NCBI RefSeq assembly: GCF_012927345.1
Contig: NZ_JABBGJ010000001.1
Span: forward strand, 1-64,000
Direction of reading: 5' to 3'
Length of the DNA stretch: 64,000 nucleotides
From: Paraburkholderia polaris
Lineage (GTDB): Bacteria > Pseudomonadota > Gammaproteobacteria > Burkholderiales > Burkholderiaceae
Shown: one piece after another, positions 53,575-62,430 of the stretch
Layout: each line of letters starts with the position of its first letter
How positions within the stretch are numbered: the stretch's first letter is position 1
Made by a program: the position numbers and the translations under genes
Notes under the pieces: model-generated
The model's input: the letters and a program-made list of their open reading frames with translations, nothing else
What the model was told of the DNA's origin: nothing
Database searches by the model: none

Positions 53575-53845
53575 AGTCGCTAGCCAGCCAGCCCGATCGA
53601 TGGCGCGGATGCCAGCGCGCGATGACGTTCGAAGCCGCCCCGTCGTAGAAAGTCGCAGCACTGTCGGCAGATTTTCGAATCGACGTCAACGAAGTAGCAC
53701 GTTGAAACGACGACAATTTTCTGTACGAAAACTTTCCGTGCCTTACCGATGGCTGAGATGCGAGGGGAATCCCCTCCTTACCAGGCATTTGGAAATGTTG
53801 TCATCACTTACCCTGAGTGCTCAACTCGTAAGGAGATCAAGCATC

Positions 53846-54562
53846 ATGAGCATACAAGGTGTAAGTGGTTCGCAAACCGGCACGAACCTGCTTTCTGTCG
53901 GCGCCGCTCGCCGCTCGAGCGGCGGCGGCGAAGCGGCGTCGTCCTCGTCTTCTTCGTCGACCAGTTCGACGGACTCGAACCCGCTGTTGTCGGCACTCGA
54001 GGCGGCGTTGTCGGCGCTTGGGATTGGCAGCACGTCGTCGACCACGGCTACATCGGGTACGTCGAGCACGACGGCTTCTTCGAACGCGTCCAGTACGGCA
54101 GTCTCTTCCAACTCCTCCACGAGCGATCCGTCGTCAATCAGTTCGGTTTCCGGAGCCCTGCAGGCCTTTCTCGGGGCGCTGTTTCAGTCGCTAGGGTCGC
54201 TTCAGCAATCGGGCAATGGTGACGGCTCCACGTCCAATAGCACGACCGGTTCGACGAACTCGATCGCGGCTTCTTCCTATGGGGATATTGGCGGGGCGCT
54301 GAACGCGCTCGCACAGGAACTCGGGTCGGGCAGCACGGCGAGTTCGAGTGCTGCGTCCGGTACTTCGGATGCAAGTAGCAACGCTTCTTCGTCATCGTCG
54401 CAGACGTCGACACTGCAGACGGATTTTCAGTCTCTCTTGAACTCGCTCGGCGATAGCAACTCGGGTACGTCGCTTCAGTCGTTTGTGCAGACGCTCGCGG
54501 ATAACCTCAAGGGAAACTCGCATATGCAAACGGTTGGGAGCCTGGTGTCGACTACGGCTTAA
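53846..54562 (+). CDS. Low-complexity Ser/Thr/Gly-rich protein
   Basis: 238 residues. AAGGAG lies nine bases upstream of the ATG (53846; MSIQGVSGSQTGTNLLSVGA). More than a third is Ser, with Thr, Gly and Asn. Between the Ser-rich linkers are four hydrophobic helix-like blocks: NPLLSALEAALSALGIG, ALQAFLGALFQSLGSLQQSG, DIGGALNALAQELGSG and LQTDFQSLLNSLGDS, plus SLQSFVQTLADNLKG. The spacing suggests a repeated amphipathic unit. No signal peptide or family is recognised. It could be a secreted substrate or a structural scaffold. Confidence 0.65.
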   Translation: MSIQGVSGSQTGTNLLSVGAARRSSGGGEAASSSSSSSTSSTDSNPLLSALEAALSALGIGSTSSTTATSGTSSTTASSNASSTAVSSNSSTSDPSSISSVSGALQAFLGALFQSLGSLQQSGNGDGSTSNSTTGSTNSIAASSYGDIGGALNALAQELGSGSTASSSAASGTSDASSNASSSSSQTSTLQTDFQSLLNSLGDSNSGTSLQSFVQTLADNLKGNSHMQTVGSLVSTTA

Positions 54563-54586
54563 GGTAACGAAAGTACAGGCAGTTTT

Positions 54587-54620
54587 CCGTCCTTCCTGAT
54601 GATTCCATCAGGAAGGACGG
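54587..54620. terminator. Long perfect hairpin between convergent genes
   Basis: CCGTCCTTCCTGATG (54587-54601), loop ATTC, and CATCAGGAAGGACGG (54606-54620) make a 15-bp perfect stem. It lies between the Ser-rich gene and the convergent tannase-family gene. The T-run lies before the hairpin on the plus strand, so it is not a standard U-tailed terminator. It may still act as one in both directions. Confidence 0.55.
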
Positions 54621-54712
54621 ACGCCGAACTCGCCTGTCAGCGGACATTCACTGACACACCTTACGCGCGTTGTTCTGCGCAAGTGCTGAGGGACAAGTCA
54701 TTGCGCGCTAAA

Positions 54713-56440
54713 TCACTGCGTTGCGCACGTGAAACTCGATGCGACGTTCACGTCGCCAGAACCGTTATACCGCGGGAAGCTCGGATATTCGCAAAGCGGC
54801 CGGGTACGCCCCGGCACACCCGCTGTATCCGCGACGGTCTGCGCAGGCGGTGTCACGCCATTTTCGACCCAGTTTTCCAAGGTCGAGAGTGAGTCCCATG
54901 ATGCGTTGAACACCGTGCTGACCGCATGCCCATATCCGGGAATCTCGTAGAAGCGCACGAAGTTGGTCACGGCTGGGGCGCCCATTGTCGCTTGCAAACG
55001 CTGATAGTACTGTTCGCTCGAGCGCGTGCTAACCAGCGCGTCGGCCATACCGTGCGCCATCAGGATCTTGCCGCCTTTCGCGTTGAACGCCGATAGATCC
55101 GTCTTGTTGACATCCTGCAAGCCCGTCAATTGACTGATACGCGCTTGCAGACTGCCGGGATTCTGCGGGTCGACGGTGAGCGAGTTGTAGTTGGGGTCAC
55201 GTGTCACAAAGTAGCGGATCCACTGGTCCCAGAACACGCTGAGATACGGGGCGGTAGTGGGCATCGGCGAGGCCGGTTGCGACGTGCCCAGCGCGAGCGT
55301 CGTGACGGTCGGTTGCAACGCTGAGGCATTCGCGACACCAAGGTCCGCGCCGTAAACGTTGAAGCCGGGAAACTGCGTTTCACCGCTGGCAAGTGGGTAA
55401 CCGAAGGTGATCGGTGTGTTGTACACGTTGAGCGCGGAGATCTGCGCGTCCGACAGACAGGTGTCGCCCGTGTCTGCACCGCCGGCGCAGCGTAGCGCAG
55501 TACCGTTGACCGTCGCCGTAGCCGGATTGAAGGTGGCGTTGCAGGCTGCGACGTTGCTGATCAGGCCGTCGGCGACACCGTCGAGTGTGTCGCAGGCAGC
55601 CAGCACGGCGTTGAGCAGGACTTTGCGCTTGGCCTGATCCAGATAGGCACCGGGTGCCGCGAGCGCACGCGTGATGCGGCCGAACTGCAGGTCGAGACTG
55701 GCGGCAGCCCAAGCGGGATAGAGAACGATCGAGCCGTCCCAGTCTTGCGGCCAGCGTTGCACCACGGCAAGTGCCTCGCGGCCGCCGGACGATCCGCCTG
55801 CGAAGTAGGCGCGTTTCGGCGCCTTGACCGCATAGCGGGCGTCGATCAGATACACGGCTGCGTCGCGGGTCTTCTTCAGCGCGTCGCCGGAGAAGTTCTG
55901 GACGGCTTCGTCGTTCACGCCGAACGAGCCATCTTCGCTGCCCAGCGCGTTGGCCTGATGCCCCGAATCGCTCGCGAATATCGCGTAGCCGCGTCCGAGC
56001 GGGGTGAGTTGCGCTGTGGGCCCAGCCGGCACGTTACCGGTCGGCGCCGGAATCGTCCCGTCATAGCCGCCACCGCCGAACATCATGATTTTATTGTTCC
56101 AGACGGTAGGCATTGCAATCTGGAATTTGATTTGGGGCGCCGCCGGATCGACAGGATTGATCGCGCCGCTGACGAGGCAATATTCTCCAGTCGCCTGCGC
56201 GCCGGTGCCCGCAGATGGAATGGTGGCGGCCGCAGTCACAGTTGCGCCGGTGGTGGGCAGGCCGATGGAAGACGCCGGCACGGTCTTGCCGGCAAGCTGT
56301 GCGCAACTGAGCGGCGCCGCCGCGGTTGAGTTGATGGTGTTGTCACCGCAACCGCTGAGCAACAGCACGGTAAGTACCGGTGCAACGACCAACGAGGAAC
56401 CGATGCCGCCGAGTTTTCGGACGATATGCTTCATTTGCAT
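54713..56440 (-). CDS. Tannase/feruloyl esterase family lipoprotein
   Basis: 575 residues. The N-terminus has a lipoprotein signal (VVAPVLTVLLLSGCGDN). The tannase-family core shows MMFGGGGYDGTIP, ALGRGYAIFASDSGHQ-like PLGRGYAIFASDSGHQAN, the nucleophile elbow AYFAGGSSGGREALAV (Ser in GGSSGG), the paired Cys and a C-terminal IPGYGHAV His. These enzymes cleave aromatic esters such as galloyl or feruloyl groups; the substrate here is unknown. GGAGA lies seven bases upstream of the ATG at 56440. Anchored to the outer membrane and probably facing the outside. Single gene. Confidence 0.85.
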   Translation of the reverse strand: MQMKHIVRKLGGIGSSLVVAPVLTVLLLSGCGDNTINSTAAAPLSCAQLAGKTVPASSIGLPTTGATVTAAATIPSAGTGAQATGEYCLVSGAINPVDPAAPQIKFQIAMPTVWNNKIMMFGGGGYDGTIPAPTGNVPAGPTAQLTPLGRGYAIFASDSGHQANALGSEDGSFGVNDEAVQNFSGDALKKTRDAAVYLIDARYAVKAPKRAYFAGGSSGGREALAVVQRWPQDWDGSIVLYPAWAAASLDLQFGRITRALAAPGAYLDQAKRKVLLNAVLAACDTLDGVADGLISNVAACNATFNPATATVNGTALRCAGGADTGDTCLSDAQISALNVYNTPITFGYPLASGETQFPGFNVYGADLGVANASALQPTVTTLALGTSQPASPMPTTAPYLSVFWDQWIRYFVTRDPNYNSLTVDPQNPGSLQARISQLTGLQDVNKTDLSAFNAKGGKILMAHGMADALVSTRSSEQYYQRLQATMGAPAVTNFVRFYEIPGYGHAVSTVFNASWDSLSTLENWVENGVTPPAQTVADTAGVPGRTRPLCEYPSFPRYNGSGDVNVASSFTCATQ

Positions 56441-56571
56441 GGCCTGTCTCCGTTATGGGGTGTTGCGCCCGTCTACGGTTCGGCTGCTTCGCGGCTGCAG
56501 ATGAGGACGCCTTGCAAACTTGGCGCGGCTCGGCCTTCCTGTCAATCCTTCTCTCAAGGTCCCGGCACGAA

Positions 56572-57180
56572 TCAGCCCGGATTGTCCGCGACCGAGATCA
56601 GGGCCAGCGCCGCTGGCAGGAGCGGTTGCGCCGCCTCCTTTGCAAGCTGTCCGCAGACGTAGGCGCCGTCGATAAGAAGTGCGATCTGATTGGCCAGATT
56701 GTCGGGCCTGGCAACGCCGATTTGCCTCGCTAGCGTACCAAGACGGCGGCGCAACTCGGCCTTATGCCTGAGGGCCACCGCCCGCGCGGGATGATCTGGC
56801 GCCGGAAACTCAGTTGCTACGTTTAGAAACGGGCAGCCGCGGTATTTCGGTGCGGCGATGTCACGAGCGATCCACTGTAGGTGAGCCTTGAGTTCATCTC
56901 TGGGGGCGTTCCGGTGGCGCGTCGCGGTCTTGTCCCATGCGATCCAATAATTCGTGTCATCCCGCTCGAGCACCGCGGCGACGAGCTCGTCCTTGGTTGT
57001 GAAGTGCCGATAGAGACTGGTCTTCGCAACCCCTGACCGTTCGACGACGAGATCGACGCCGACGGCTCTGACGCCTTCCTGGTAGAACAGATCAGCCGCC
57101 GTATCGAGTATGCGTTCCCGAACGCTGGCGGAACCGGTGGTTCCGGCTTCTTTTGCTGTGGCAGGTGTGCCTCTGCTCAT
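56572..57180 (-). CDS. TetR/AcrR-family transcriptional regulator
   Basis: 202 residues. The N-terminal HTH is ILDTAADLFYQEGVRAVGVDL and SGVAKTSLYRHFTTKDELV, diagnostic of TetR. The C-terminal ligand domain contains CPFLNVATEF and LLIDGAYVCGQL. It is divergent from the saccharopine-dehydrogenase-like gene at 57361; two near-identical palindromes in the gap (57250-57293) are the likely operator. It probably represses that gene and itself. Confidence 0.9.
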   Translation of the reverse strand: MSRGTPATAKEAGTTGSASVRERILDTAADLFYQEGVRAVGVDLVVERSGVAKTSLYRHFTTKDELVAAVLERDDTNYWIAWDKTATRHRNAPRDELKAHLQWIARDIAAPKYRGCPFLNVATEFPAPDHPARAVALRHKAELRRRLGTLARQIGVARPDNLANQIALLIDGAYVCGQLAKEAAQPLLPAALALISVADNPG

Positions 57181-57246
57181 GGCAAATCCTCTTGAGAGAT
57201 GGAAACTTTATGCTTGCCGGCTACTGTACCAGGATATCTCTTGACA

Positions 57247-57296
57247 CGCTACAGATCTGTACTCTAATCTCCGGAAAAACATACAGGTCTGTAGCG
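57247..57296. promoter_or_regulatory. Paired TetR operator
   Basis: CGCTACAGATCTGTA (57247-57261) and TACAGGTCTGTAGCG (57282-57296) are inverted copies of each other with one mismatch, 20 bases apart. Each contains a 12-base palindrome; TACAGATCTGTA is perfect. This fits a TetR protein binding as two dimers over the divergent promoter. Confidence 0.75.
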
Positions 57297-57360
57297 TTGT
57301 TGCTTCACCAAACTGCTATCCCGCCGTTCGAGAAAACACCATGACAACTGGAGGTCTGCA

Positions 57361-58392
57361 ATGACGTTAAATCAAACCGTGGCCGTCTTCGGCGCCTATG
57401 GCCACACTGGCCGCTTCGTGGTGTCGGAACTGGTCAGGCGCGGCTGGAGACCTATCATTTCCGGACGCGATGCCAGCAAGCTGAATGCCCTCGGAGCCGC
57501 TTATCCTGGGCTGGACGTTCGACCTGCGTCGGTAGATGACCCGGATTCGCTCGACCGGGCGCTTGCGGGTGCGGCCGCTGTTATCAATTGCGCCGGCCCC
57601 TTCGCCAGCACGACTGCGCCCGTGATCGAAGCCGCATTGCGTGCGCGGATTCCGTATCTGGACGTCGCCGCGGAGCTAGAGGCCAATCTGGATACGTTCA
57701 AGCATTACGCCGAACGGGCGCGCGATGCGGGCATCGTGATTGTGCCGGCTATGGCGTTCTTCGGCGGCTTGGGCGATCTCCTTGCCACGGCGGCAATGGG
57801 CGATTGGGCGGCCGCGGATGAAATCTGCATCGCCTATGGGCTCAGCAGCTGGAAGCCGACGCCCGGCACAAGAGCTGCGGGTCAGGTTTCGAGGCAGCGC
57901 AGAGACGGGCGGCGACTTGTCTTTACGAACGGGCAGATGGCGTTCCGTTCGGACGCAGCGCCGATTGCCGAATGGAAGTTTCCCGCACCGCTCGGAACGC
58001 AGCCGGTGGTTGCAGAATTTACGATGGCGGACACGGTGACCATCGCGCGCCATCTGAAGACACCCGAGATACGCTCGTACATGACGGTTGCGGCGGTTAA
58101 AGACCTAATGGAGCCGGATGCGTCGCCGCCTGTCGCAGTTGAGGAGAACGGACGCTCCGCGCAAACCTTTCTGGTCGAGGTGGTCGCGCGGTCGGGTGGC
58201 AACGAACGCCGCGCATCGGCAAGCGGTCAGGATATCTACGCAATCAGCGCGCCCCTGGTGGTTGAAGCGCTCAGGCGTGTCGTCAGTGGGCTGGTCCATG
58301 GGACGGGCGTCCTCACCGCCGGCGAGGCCTTCGACGCACGTGACTTTCTGGAGTCGCTCCGTCAGGAGCATCTTGCATTGGAGATGCCATGA
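57361..58392 (+). CDS. Saccharopine-dehydrogenase-like NAD(P)-binding oxidoreductase
   Basis: 343 residues. The Rossmann start VAVFGAYGHTGRFVVSELVRRG (GxxGxxG) and AGRDASKL-like SGRDASKLNAL follow the saccharopine dehydrogenase N-terminal domain; AVINCAGPFAST, YLDVAAELEA and PAMAFFGGLGDLLA match its next blocks. The family includes trans-acting enoyl reductases and other reductases of unknown substrate. AACTGGAGGTC is the ribosome site. The operator upstream suggests it is induced by the compound sensed by the TetR protein. Confidence 0.85.
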   Translation: MTLNQTVAVFGAYGHTGRFVVSELVRRGWRPIISGRDASKLNALGAAYPGLDVRPASVDDPDSLDRALAGAAAVINCAGPFASTTAPVIEAALRARIPYLDVAAELEANLDTFKHYAERARDAGIVIVPAMAFFGGLGDLLATAAMGDWAAADEICIAYGLSSWKPTPGTRAAGQVSRQRRDGRRLVFTNGQMAFRSDAAPIAEWKFPAPLGTQPVVAEFTMADTVTIARHLKTPEIRSYMTVAAVKDLMEPDASPPVAVEENGRSAQTFLVEVVARSGGNERRASASGQDIYAISAPLVVEALRRVVSGLVHGTGVLTAGEAFDARDFLESLRQEHLALEMP

Positions 58393-58482
58393 ATTGTGGC
58401 GGTCAGTTCGCTCGGCTTGGGCCTGCTCGCCGATGCCGAGTCGTATTGGCGCCGTTTGATTCTACGTAAACACGCCGGTAGC

Positions 58483-58674
58483 TCAATTGTCGTCTGACCT
58501 CTTTGGTAGATGCTCGTGCGGGACGGGCTCCGCTTTTGCTGCATCAGGAACGTCACCCGGCGTGCCCGGCGCAGGTTTGGGAGCCGGCGACATGCTGTCT
58601 GGCGTAACGCCGTGGACGGGGTGGTTCGGAAGTCCTGGCCGGTGAATCGTTCGTGTGGTCGGGTTTGAGGGCAT
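58483..58674 (-). CDS. Small Pro-rich protein
   Basis: 63 residues, rich in Pro and His (HRPGLPNHPVHGVTPDS, APKPAPGTPGDVPDAAKAEP), with no hydrophobic core and probably disordered. GTAGGAGGAAATC is a very strong ribosome site upstream of the ATG at 58674, which is the main evidence for a real gene. No family recognised. Confidence 0.6.
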   Translation of the reverse strand: MPSNPTTRTIHRPGLPNHPVHGVTPDSMSPAPKPAPGTPGDVPDAAKAEPVPHEHLPKRSDDN

Positions 58675-59214
58675 GATTTCCTCCTACTTTGACGTGACCA
58701 GCAACAACCATCATATCTCTATGGATGTTGAGTCTTTGCCTTAAGCTAAATTCGGGTAAGCAAATTCACACGCTGTAATAAATATTTCTCAATATCAGAG
58801 TATAGGTGGCGGCCTCAATAAAAAGCCAACCTATAAATGCAAGCTTCAAATATGAACTTAGTCAATGAAGTCAAAATGAAATGATATGAATAACTAAGTC
58901 ATCATTTCAGACATTGACGTGTGGCCGGATAACCCGATCGGCTATGCCAGTCGGGCCTCCACTGGTGTCGGATGTCATGTTGCGGGTAATAATGCACGGT
59001 CGTGCGATATCACGTCATTCAACAGATGAAACGGCCCGTTTAAAAAAAGCATTTCGCATATTGCGTTCGAAAATTGAGCGGTTATGATGACGTCTCCGTG
59101 ATCCGATCTCTCGAATGATCGCTTTACGGAGACGGCAGAAATATTTGCCGGGCACTTGCGCTTGAGAGGGTAATTAATACTCCCCCGTATGACAGACTAA
59201 ATCGAGGAGACGAT
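58675..59214. other. AT-rich non-coding block
   Basis: About 540 bases, far lower in GC than the surroundings in the part 58730-58910. Repeated short words occur, such as ATGAAATGAT and ATCATTTCAG as a loose inverted repeat, and ACTAAGTCAT. No gene is seen. It could be a regulatory region or acquired DNA. Confidence 0.55.
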
Positions 59215-59412
59215 ATGCTGAGTCCCCATGAATTTGCGACCTTAATGCTCATCAAGGACGCACCGGATCAGATTGAACTGGACCGCGCCGAGCTCGACGC
59301 TCTGTTCGAGCGGCAACTTATATCTCTGGAAAACCTCGCGTCAGGACGCTCACGTCCTCAGATCACGAGCGACGGCGATTCCATTCTCAAGGCGCTTGCC
59401 CGGGTGCGCTAG
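59215..59412 (+). CDS. Small hypothetical protein
   Basis: 65 residues. GAGGAGACGAT precedes the ATG, a strong ribosome site. The sequence MLSPHEFATLMLIKDAPDQIE, ELDALFERQLISLENL and QITSDGDSILKALARV suggests a small winged-helix or helix-turn-helix fold, similar in size and build to the protein at 46647. No family recognised. Confidence 0.6.
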   Translation: MLSPHEFATLMLIKDAPDQIELDRAELDALFERQLISLENLASGRSRPQITSDGDSILKALARVR

Positions 59413-59711
59413 ACATCTGCGACGTCCACCTTACAGCTCTGAATAAAATTGCGGCGTTTGCCGTCACCGATGCTCGACACGGGCGCTACTAATCCACACG
59501 GCGAGTGCACCGAAGAACAGTCGCGAACGAAGTGTCCCCGTTAGGGTTCAAGTTTTACTGCCTGTTGATGTAATGACCGTTCGAAGTCGTCGCGACGCGT
59601 GCTGCCTGGCAGGCGTCCCTGCGCTTCGATTTATCCACCATCGCGATCCGCCGCAACACGCCCGTTCAATTGGGGTTTCGCGCGCCGGAGCGGATTTTAA
59701 GGAATTCAACA

Positions 59712-60281
59712 ATGACTCTATCGAGTCCCGAGCAGGTTGCTGTTGCGAAGGCCAACTTCGACGCGTTCTTCGGGTTGGCTGGGAAGGTATTTGAAGGCGT
59801 CGAAAAACTGGTCGCGCTGAACCTGCAGGTCATCAGGTCCACGCTGGCCGAGGCGCAGGAGAACTTGACGAAGGTACCCGGCACGCCAGAGCCGCAGCAG
59901 TGGTTCGCGCTGCAAGCAGGTTTCATCGGGCCCTTCGCGGAAAAGTCGCTGTCATACAGCCGGCAGGTGTTCGACATCGCGTCAACCACTCAGACTGAAG
60001 TCACGCAACTCGCCCAGACGCAGTACGAGCGGTATAACAATCGCGTGCAGGCACTCGTCGAGGAAGCGGCGAAGAATAGTCCCGCAGGTTCCGAAGCAGC
60101 GATCGCTGCGTGGAAATCCGCGATTGCTGCCACTACGACGCTGTACGAAACGCTGCAGAAAACGGGGCAACAGGCCGTTCAGGCTGTCGAGAGTAATTTT
60201 GATGCAGTCACGGCCACGGCGTCAAAGGCCGTGCGAAGCAACGCCGATCAGGCTCTCGTAGCCACGGGCGCGAAGCGGTAG
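59712..60281 (+). CDS. phaP: Phasin (PHB granule-associated protein)
   Basis: 189 residues. MTLSSPEQVAVAKANFDAFFGLAGKVFEGVEKLVALNLQVIRSTLAEA matches the phasin family (start at 59712). The rest is amphipathic helix (QQWFALQAGFIGPFAEKSLSYSRQVFDIA) with Ala/Gln-rich C-terminal helices that coat PHB granules. The upstream ATG in the frame at 59670 is rejected because the family starts with MTLxxPEQ. A hairpin with a GCAA loop follows the stop. Confidence 0.92.
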   Translation: MTLSSPEQVAVAKANFDAFFGLAGKVFEGVEKLVALNLQVIRSTLAEAQENLTKVPGTPEPQQWFALQAGFIGPFAEKSLSYSRQVFDIASTTQTEVTQLAQTQYERYNNRVQALVEEAAKNSPAGSEAAIAAWKSAIAATTTLYETLQKTGQQAVQAVESNFDAVTATASKAVRSNADQALVATGAKR

Positions 60282-60288
60282 AACTGAC

Positions 60289-60306
60289 GCGGGCAGCAAT
60301 GCCCGC
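60289..60306 (+). terminator. Hairpin after the phasin gene
   Basis: GCGGGCA-GCAA-TGCCCGC is a 7-bp stem closed by a GNRA loop, eight bases after the phasin stop. The following sequence has no T-run, so termination strength is uncertain. Confidence 0.5.
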
Positions 60307-60435
60307 GGTGACGCTTCTACAGTATATAAAGGATTCCTTACGGAGCAGAGATGCGGGGCTTTCAGTATCCCATGCTGGACTGAATACAGTATTGTTTCAG
60401 ATGAGCATGACGCTGGCTTTTACGAGGACGATTCG

Positions 60436-60580
60436 ATGGCGAAGCAGATTGTCGTGGTGACGGGTGGAATGGGCGGACTTGGCGAAGCGATCAGCATCAA
60501 GCGTGCATGACGCTGGGCATGCGCTCGTGGTCAGGTGTTCGCCGGGCAATACCTGCAGTGAAGCGGATAGGTCTCCAATG
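60436..60580 (+). pseudogene. Remnant of acetoacetyl-CoA reductase (phbB)
   Basis: The frame from the ATG at 60436 reads MAKQIVVVTGGMGGLGEAIS then IKRA and stops. In another frame the sequence continues HDAGHALVVRCSPGNTCSEAD. Together these match the first 50 residues of PhbB (VTGGMGGLGEAVSxKLxDAG...VVxxSPNN). One or more bases are lost near 60503 and the rest of the gene is absent. Found beside the phasin, a usual neighbour in PHB loci. Confidence 0.7.
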
Positions 60581-60589
60581 GAGGTTCCG

Positions 60590-60748
60590 ATGAATGAAGC
60601 AGTGGCAATCGTTGTGGGTTCGTTTGTGCTGGGGATGGCACCCGTGTTCGTCGCCACTCATTATTACCTGGAGCAGATGCGTCGAAAGCGGCTCAGACAG
60701 CTGGATCACCATCACTACTGGCCGCACTGGAGCAACGCCCGGCATTGA
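60590..60748 (+). CDS. Small membrane protein
   Basis: 52 residues with one membrane helix (VAIVVGSFVLGMAPVFVAT) followed by HYYLEQMRRKRLRQLDHHHYWPHWSNARH, a basic and His/Trp-rich tail. GGAGG lies five bases upstream of the ATG at 60590, a good ribosome site. The frame starts inside phbB remnant DNA, so the ORF may be a recent creation; no family recognised. Confidence 0.45.
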   Translation: MNEAVAIVVGSFVLGMAPVFVATHYYLEQMRRKRLRQLDHHHYWPHWSNARH

Positions 60749-60803
60749 GCTTCTGCGCTCGCTATGCTGTTGTTGCGCCACACCAGGCGGTCGAGGTAAA
60801 GGT

Positions 60804-61841
60804 CTAAGGCGGCGGTGACTGCACGATCACGCCGTACCACCCCAGGCCGCGATAGCTCTCGTAGCCCGGGGTGGCGGCGAACGATAGGGTGCGGCCATCA
60901 GTCAGTTGATAAAAGCCTGCCGGACGGCCGTTGGTATTCAGACGGAACTGTTCGTCGAGCACGCCTTTGTCGTCCGAACTCGCAATCACGCGGTGCGATG
61001 CGTTGACGATCATGCAGCGCGTGCGCCGCCATTCTTCCTCCGTGAGCCGCACGCCTTTAACAACGGCCGACGCTTGTGGCGCCCAATCGAAAAAAATCAC
61101 CAGCGCACCAAGCGGCTTGCCGTCGACCGCGCCGTTTTCACGAATGGCCGTCGCATAGGTCGCGACGTGCGCGTGCTTCAGAAGCGGCAGCGCCTCGATA
61201 TCGCCCGCAACAAAGTCCGCGCCCGAAGGCGTTTTCATCGCATCGCGAAACCAGCTGGCGTCAGCGACATTGCGGTCGTGCACCGCATACATATCCGGCC
61301 GGCCGTTCGCGACCACATTGCCCGCCGCGTCGATGATCCATAAATCACGGTACACGGTATAGCTGTCCAGAATCACCGACAGACGGCGCGACGCATACGC
61401 TCGAGTTTCGGCACTCTTATTGGCGAGGCAGTCGACCACGGCGGAATCGGTGGCCCACCAGCGCACATCGCATGAGCGCTCGTACAGATTGCGGTCGATC
61501 ACGTCGATCATGTTCAGCGCGAGATCGGCACAACGCTGGCCCTCGTGTGAGCGCAGCCGTTCGATCATGCTGTCGCCGAGATCGGTCAGCTTGGTCAGCG
61601 AGCCGGCAAGCTCGCGATTGAGCACCGTAGTGATTTCGCCGATCCGCGCGGACACATGCTTGACCTGATTCGCCACGACCGCGAAGCCGCGACCCGCATT
61701 GCCGGCGCGCGCCGCTTCGATCAAGGCATTGAGTGCGAGGAAAGTGGTCTCGCGATTGATGTCGTTGATATCGGAGATTTTCCCCGTCGCGAGCTTCCTG
61801 ACGTGATGCGTCAATTCGACGATTTCGAGCGGATTCGACAT
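60804..61841 (-). CDS. Short chemoreceptor-like protein with a C-terminal Cache sensor
   Basis: 345 residues. The N-terminus (start 61841, MSNPLEIVELTHHVRKLATGKISDINDINRETTFLALNALIEAARAGNAGRGFAVVANQV) holds only the tip of the MCP signalling hairpin (EAARAGNAGRGFAVVANQV), without membrane helix or HAMP. It is followed by a helical part (LRSHEGQRCADLALNMIDVIDRNL) and a sensor of the Cache type (SYTVYRDLWIIDAAGNVVAN, DASWFRDAMKTPSGADFVAG, FDWAPQASAVVKG). The order is reversed compared with a normal receptor and it appears cytoplasmic. A short remnant of another chemoreceptor lies upstream. Either a compact receptor or an assembly of rearranged parts. Confidence 0.7.
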   Translation of the reverse strand: MSNPLEIVELTHHVRKLATGKISDINDINRETTFLALNALIEAARAGNAGRGFAVVANQVKHVSARIGEITTVLNRELAGSLTKLTDLGDSMIERLRSHEGQRCADLALNMIDVIDRNLYERSCDVRWWATDSAVVDCLANKSAETRAYASRRLSVILDSYTVYRDLWIIDAAGNVVANGRPDMYAVHDRNVADASWFRDAMKTPSGADFVAGDIEALPLLKHAHVATYATAIRENGAVDGKPLGALVIFFDWAPQASAVVKGVRLTEEEWRRTRCMIVNASHRVIASSDDKGVLDEQFRLNTNGRPAGFYQLTDGRTLSFAATPGYESYRGLGWYGVIVQSPPP

Positions 61842-62126
61842 GGCCTTGCCCCGTAGCTGGAAAAATGTTGTGCCTGCATAAGAGCAAACATTGGGCCGGG
61901 TTGATTCCGCAGGCTTCGCGGGCGCTGTCATGCACACCGCAAACGTTTGGCGGTGCATCTCATGGTGCAGGCAGAACATGCGGTGACCGGCGACGCACCG
62001 GGTACGTGCATCGCGGCGAGGGACGGCATATCCAGCCAGCCCCGGTTTGTTGATGAAATATCAAGCGTTGAGTGCGGTTGTCTGAAACGCCCGCGCGTAA
62101 CGCTTTGGCGGCAATCCGGCACATCG
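61842..62126. other. Intergenic, nothing recognised
   Basis: About 285 bases between the short chemoreceptor and the sensor remnant. No family-like frame is seen. Confidence 0.35.
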
Positions 62127-62405
62127 TCAGACGACCGCACCTTCCAGCCGGAACACGTTGACGACGTCCTTGTTGCGCAGATCCGCGAGCGTCGGATGCA
62201 TGATGACGACCGGCGTCGCCGTCGTGATAATCATGTAGCCATTGCCGGGATAGCGCATTACGGACAGTCGCGCCATCGCCTGTTGCTTCGCCTGATCGAG
62301 CGTCAGCTCGTGCCGATCGACAAGCTTCGCGTAGTCGGCCACGATGCCGTACGCGCATTCAACTACGCTTTGTACCGCCGCATTGCGCTCCGACAGCATC
62401 GCGGA
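62127..62405 (-). pseudogene. Remnant of a chemoreceptor Cache domain
   Basis: The minus-strand frame reads ERNAAVQSVVECAYGIVADYAKLVDRHELTLDQAKQQAMARLSVMRYPGNGYMII, VVIMHPTLADLRNKDV and stops. This is the first half of an sCache_2 sensor (compare the chemoreceptor at 24948: RYGEDGYFLVI and MHPIKPALEGKDL). Both the membrane helix before it and the rest of the receptor are missing. Its upstream frame runs into the end of the oxidoreductase gene. Confidence 0.65.
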
Positions 62406-62430
62406 CGAATTGGGTAACGCTCGACAGACG

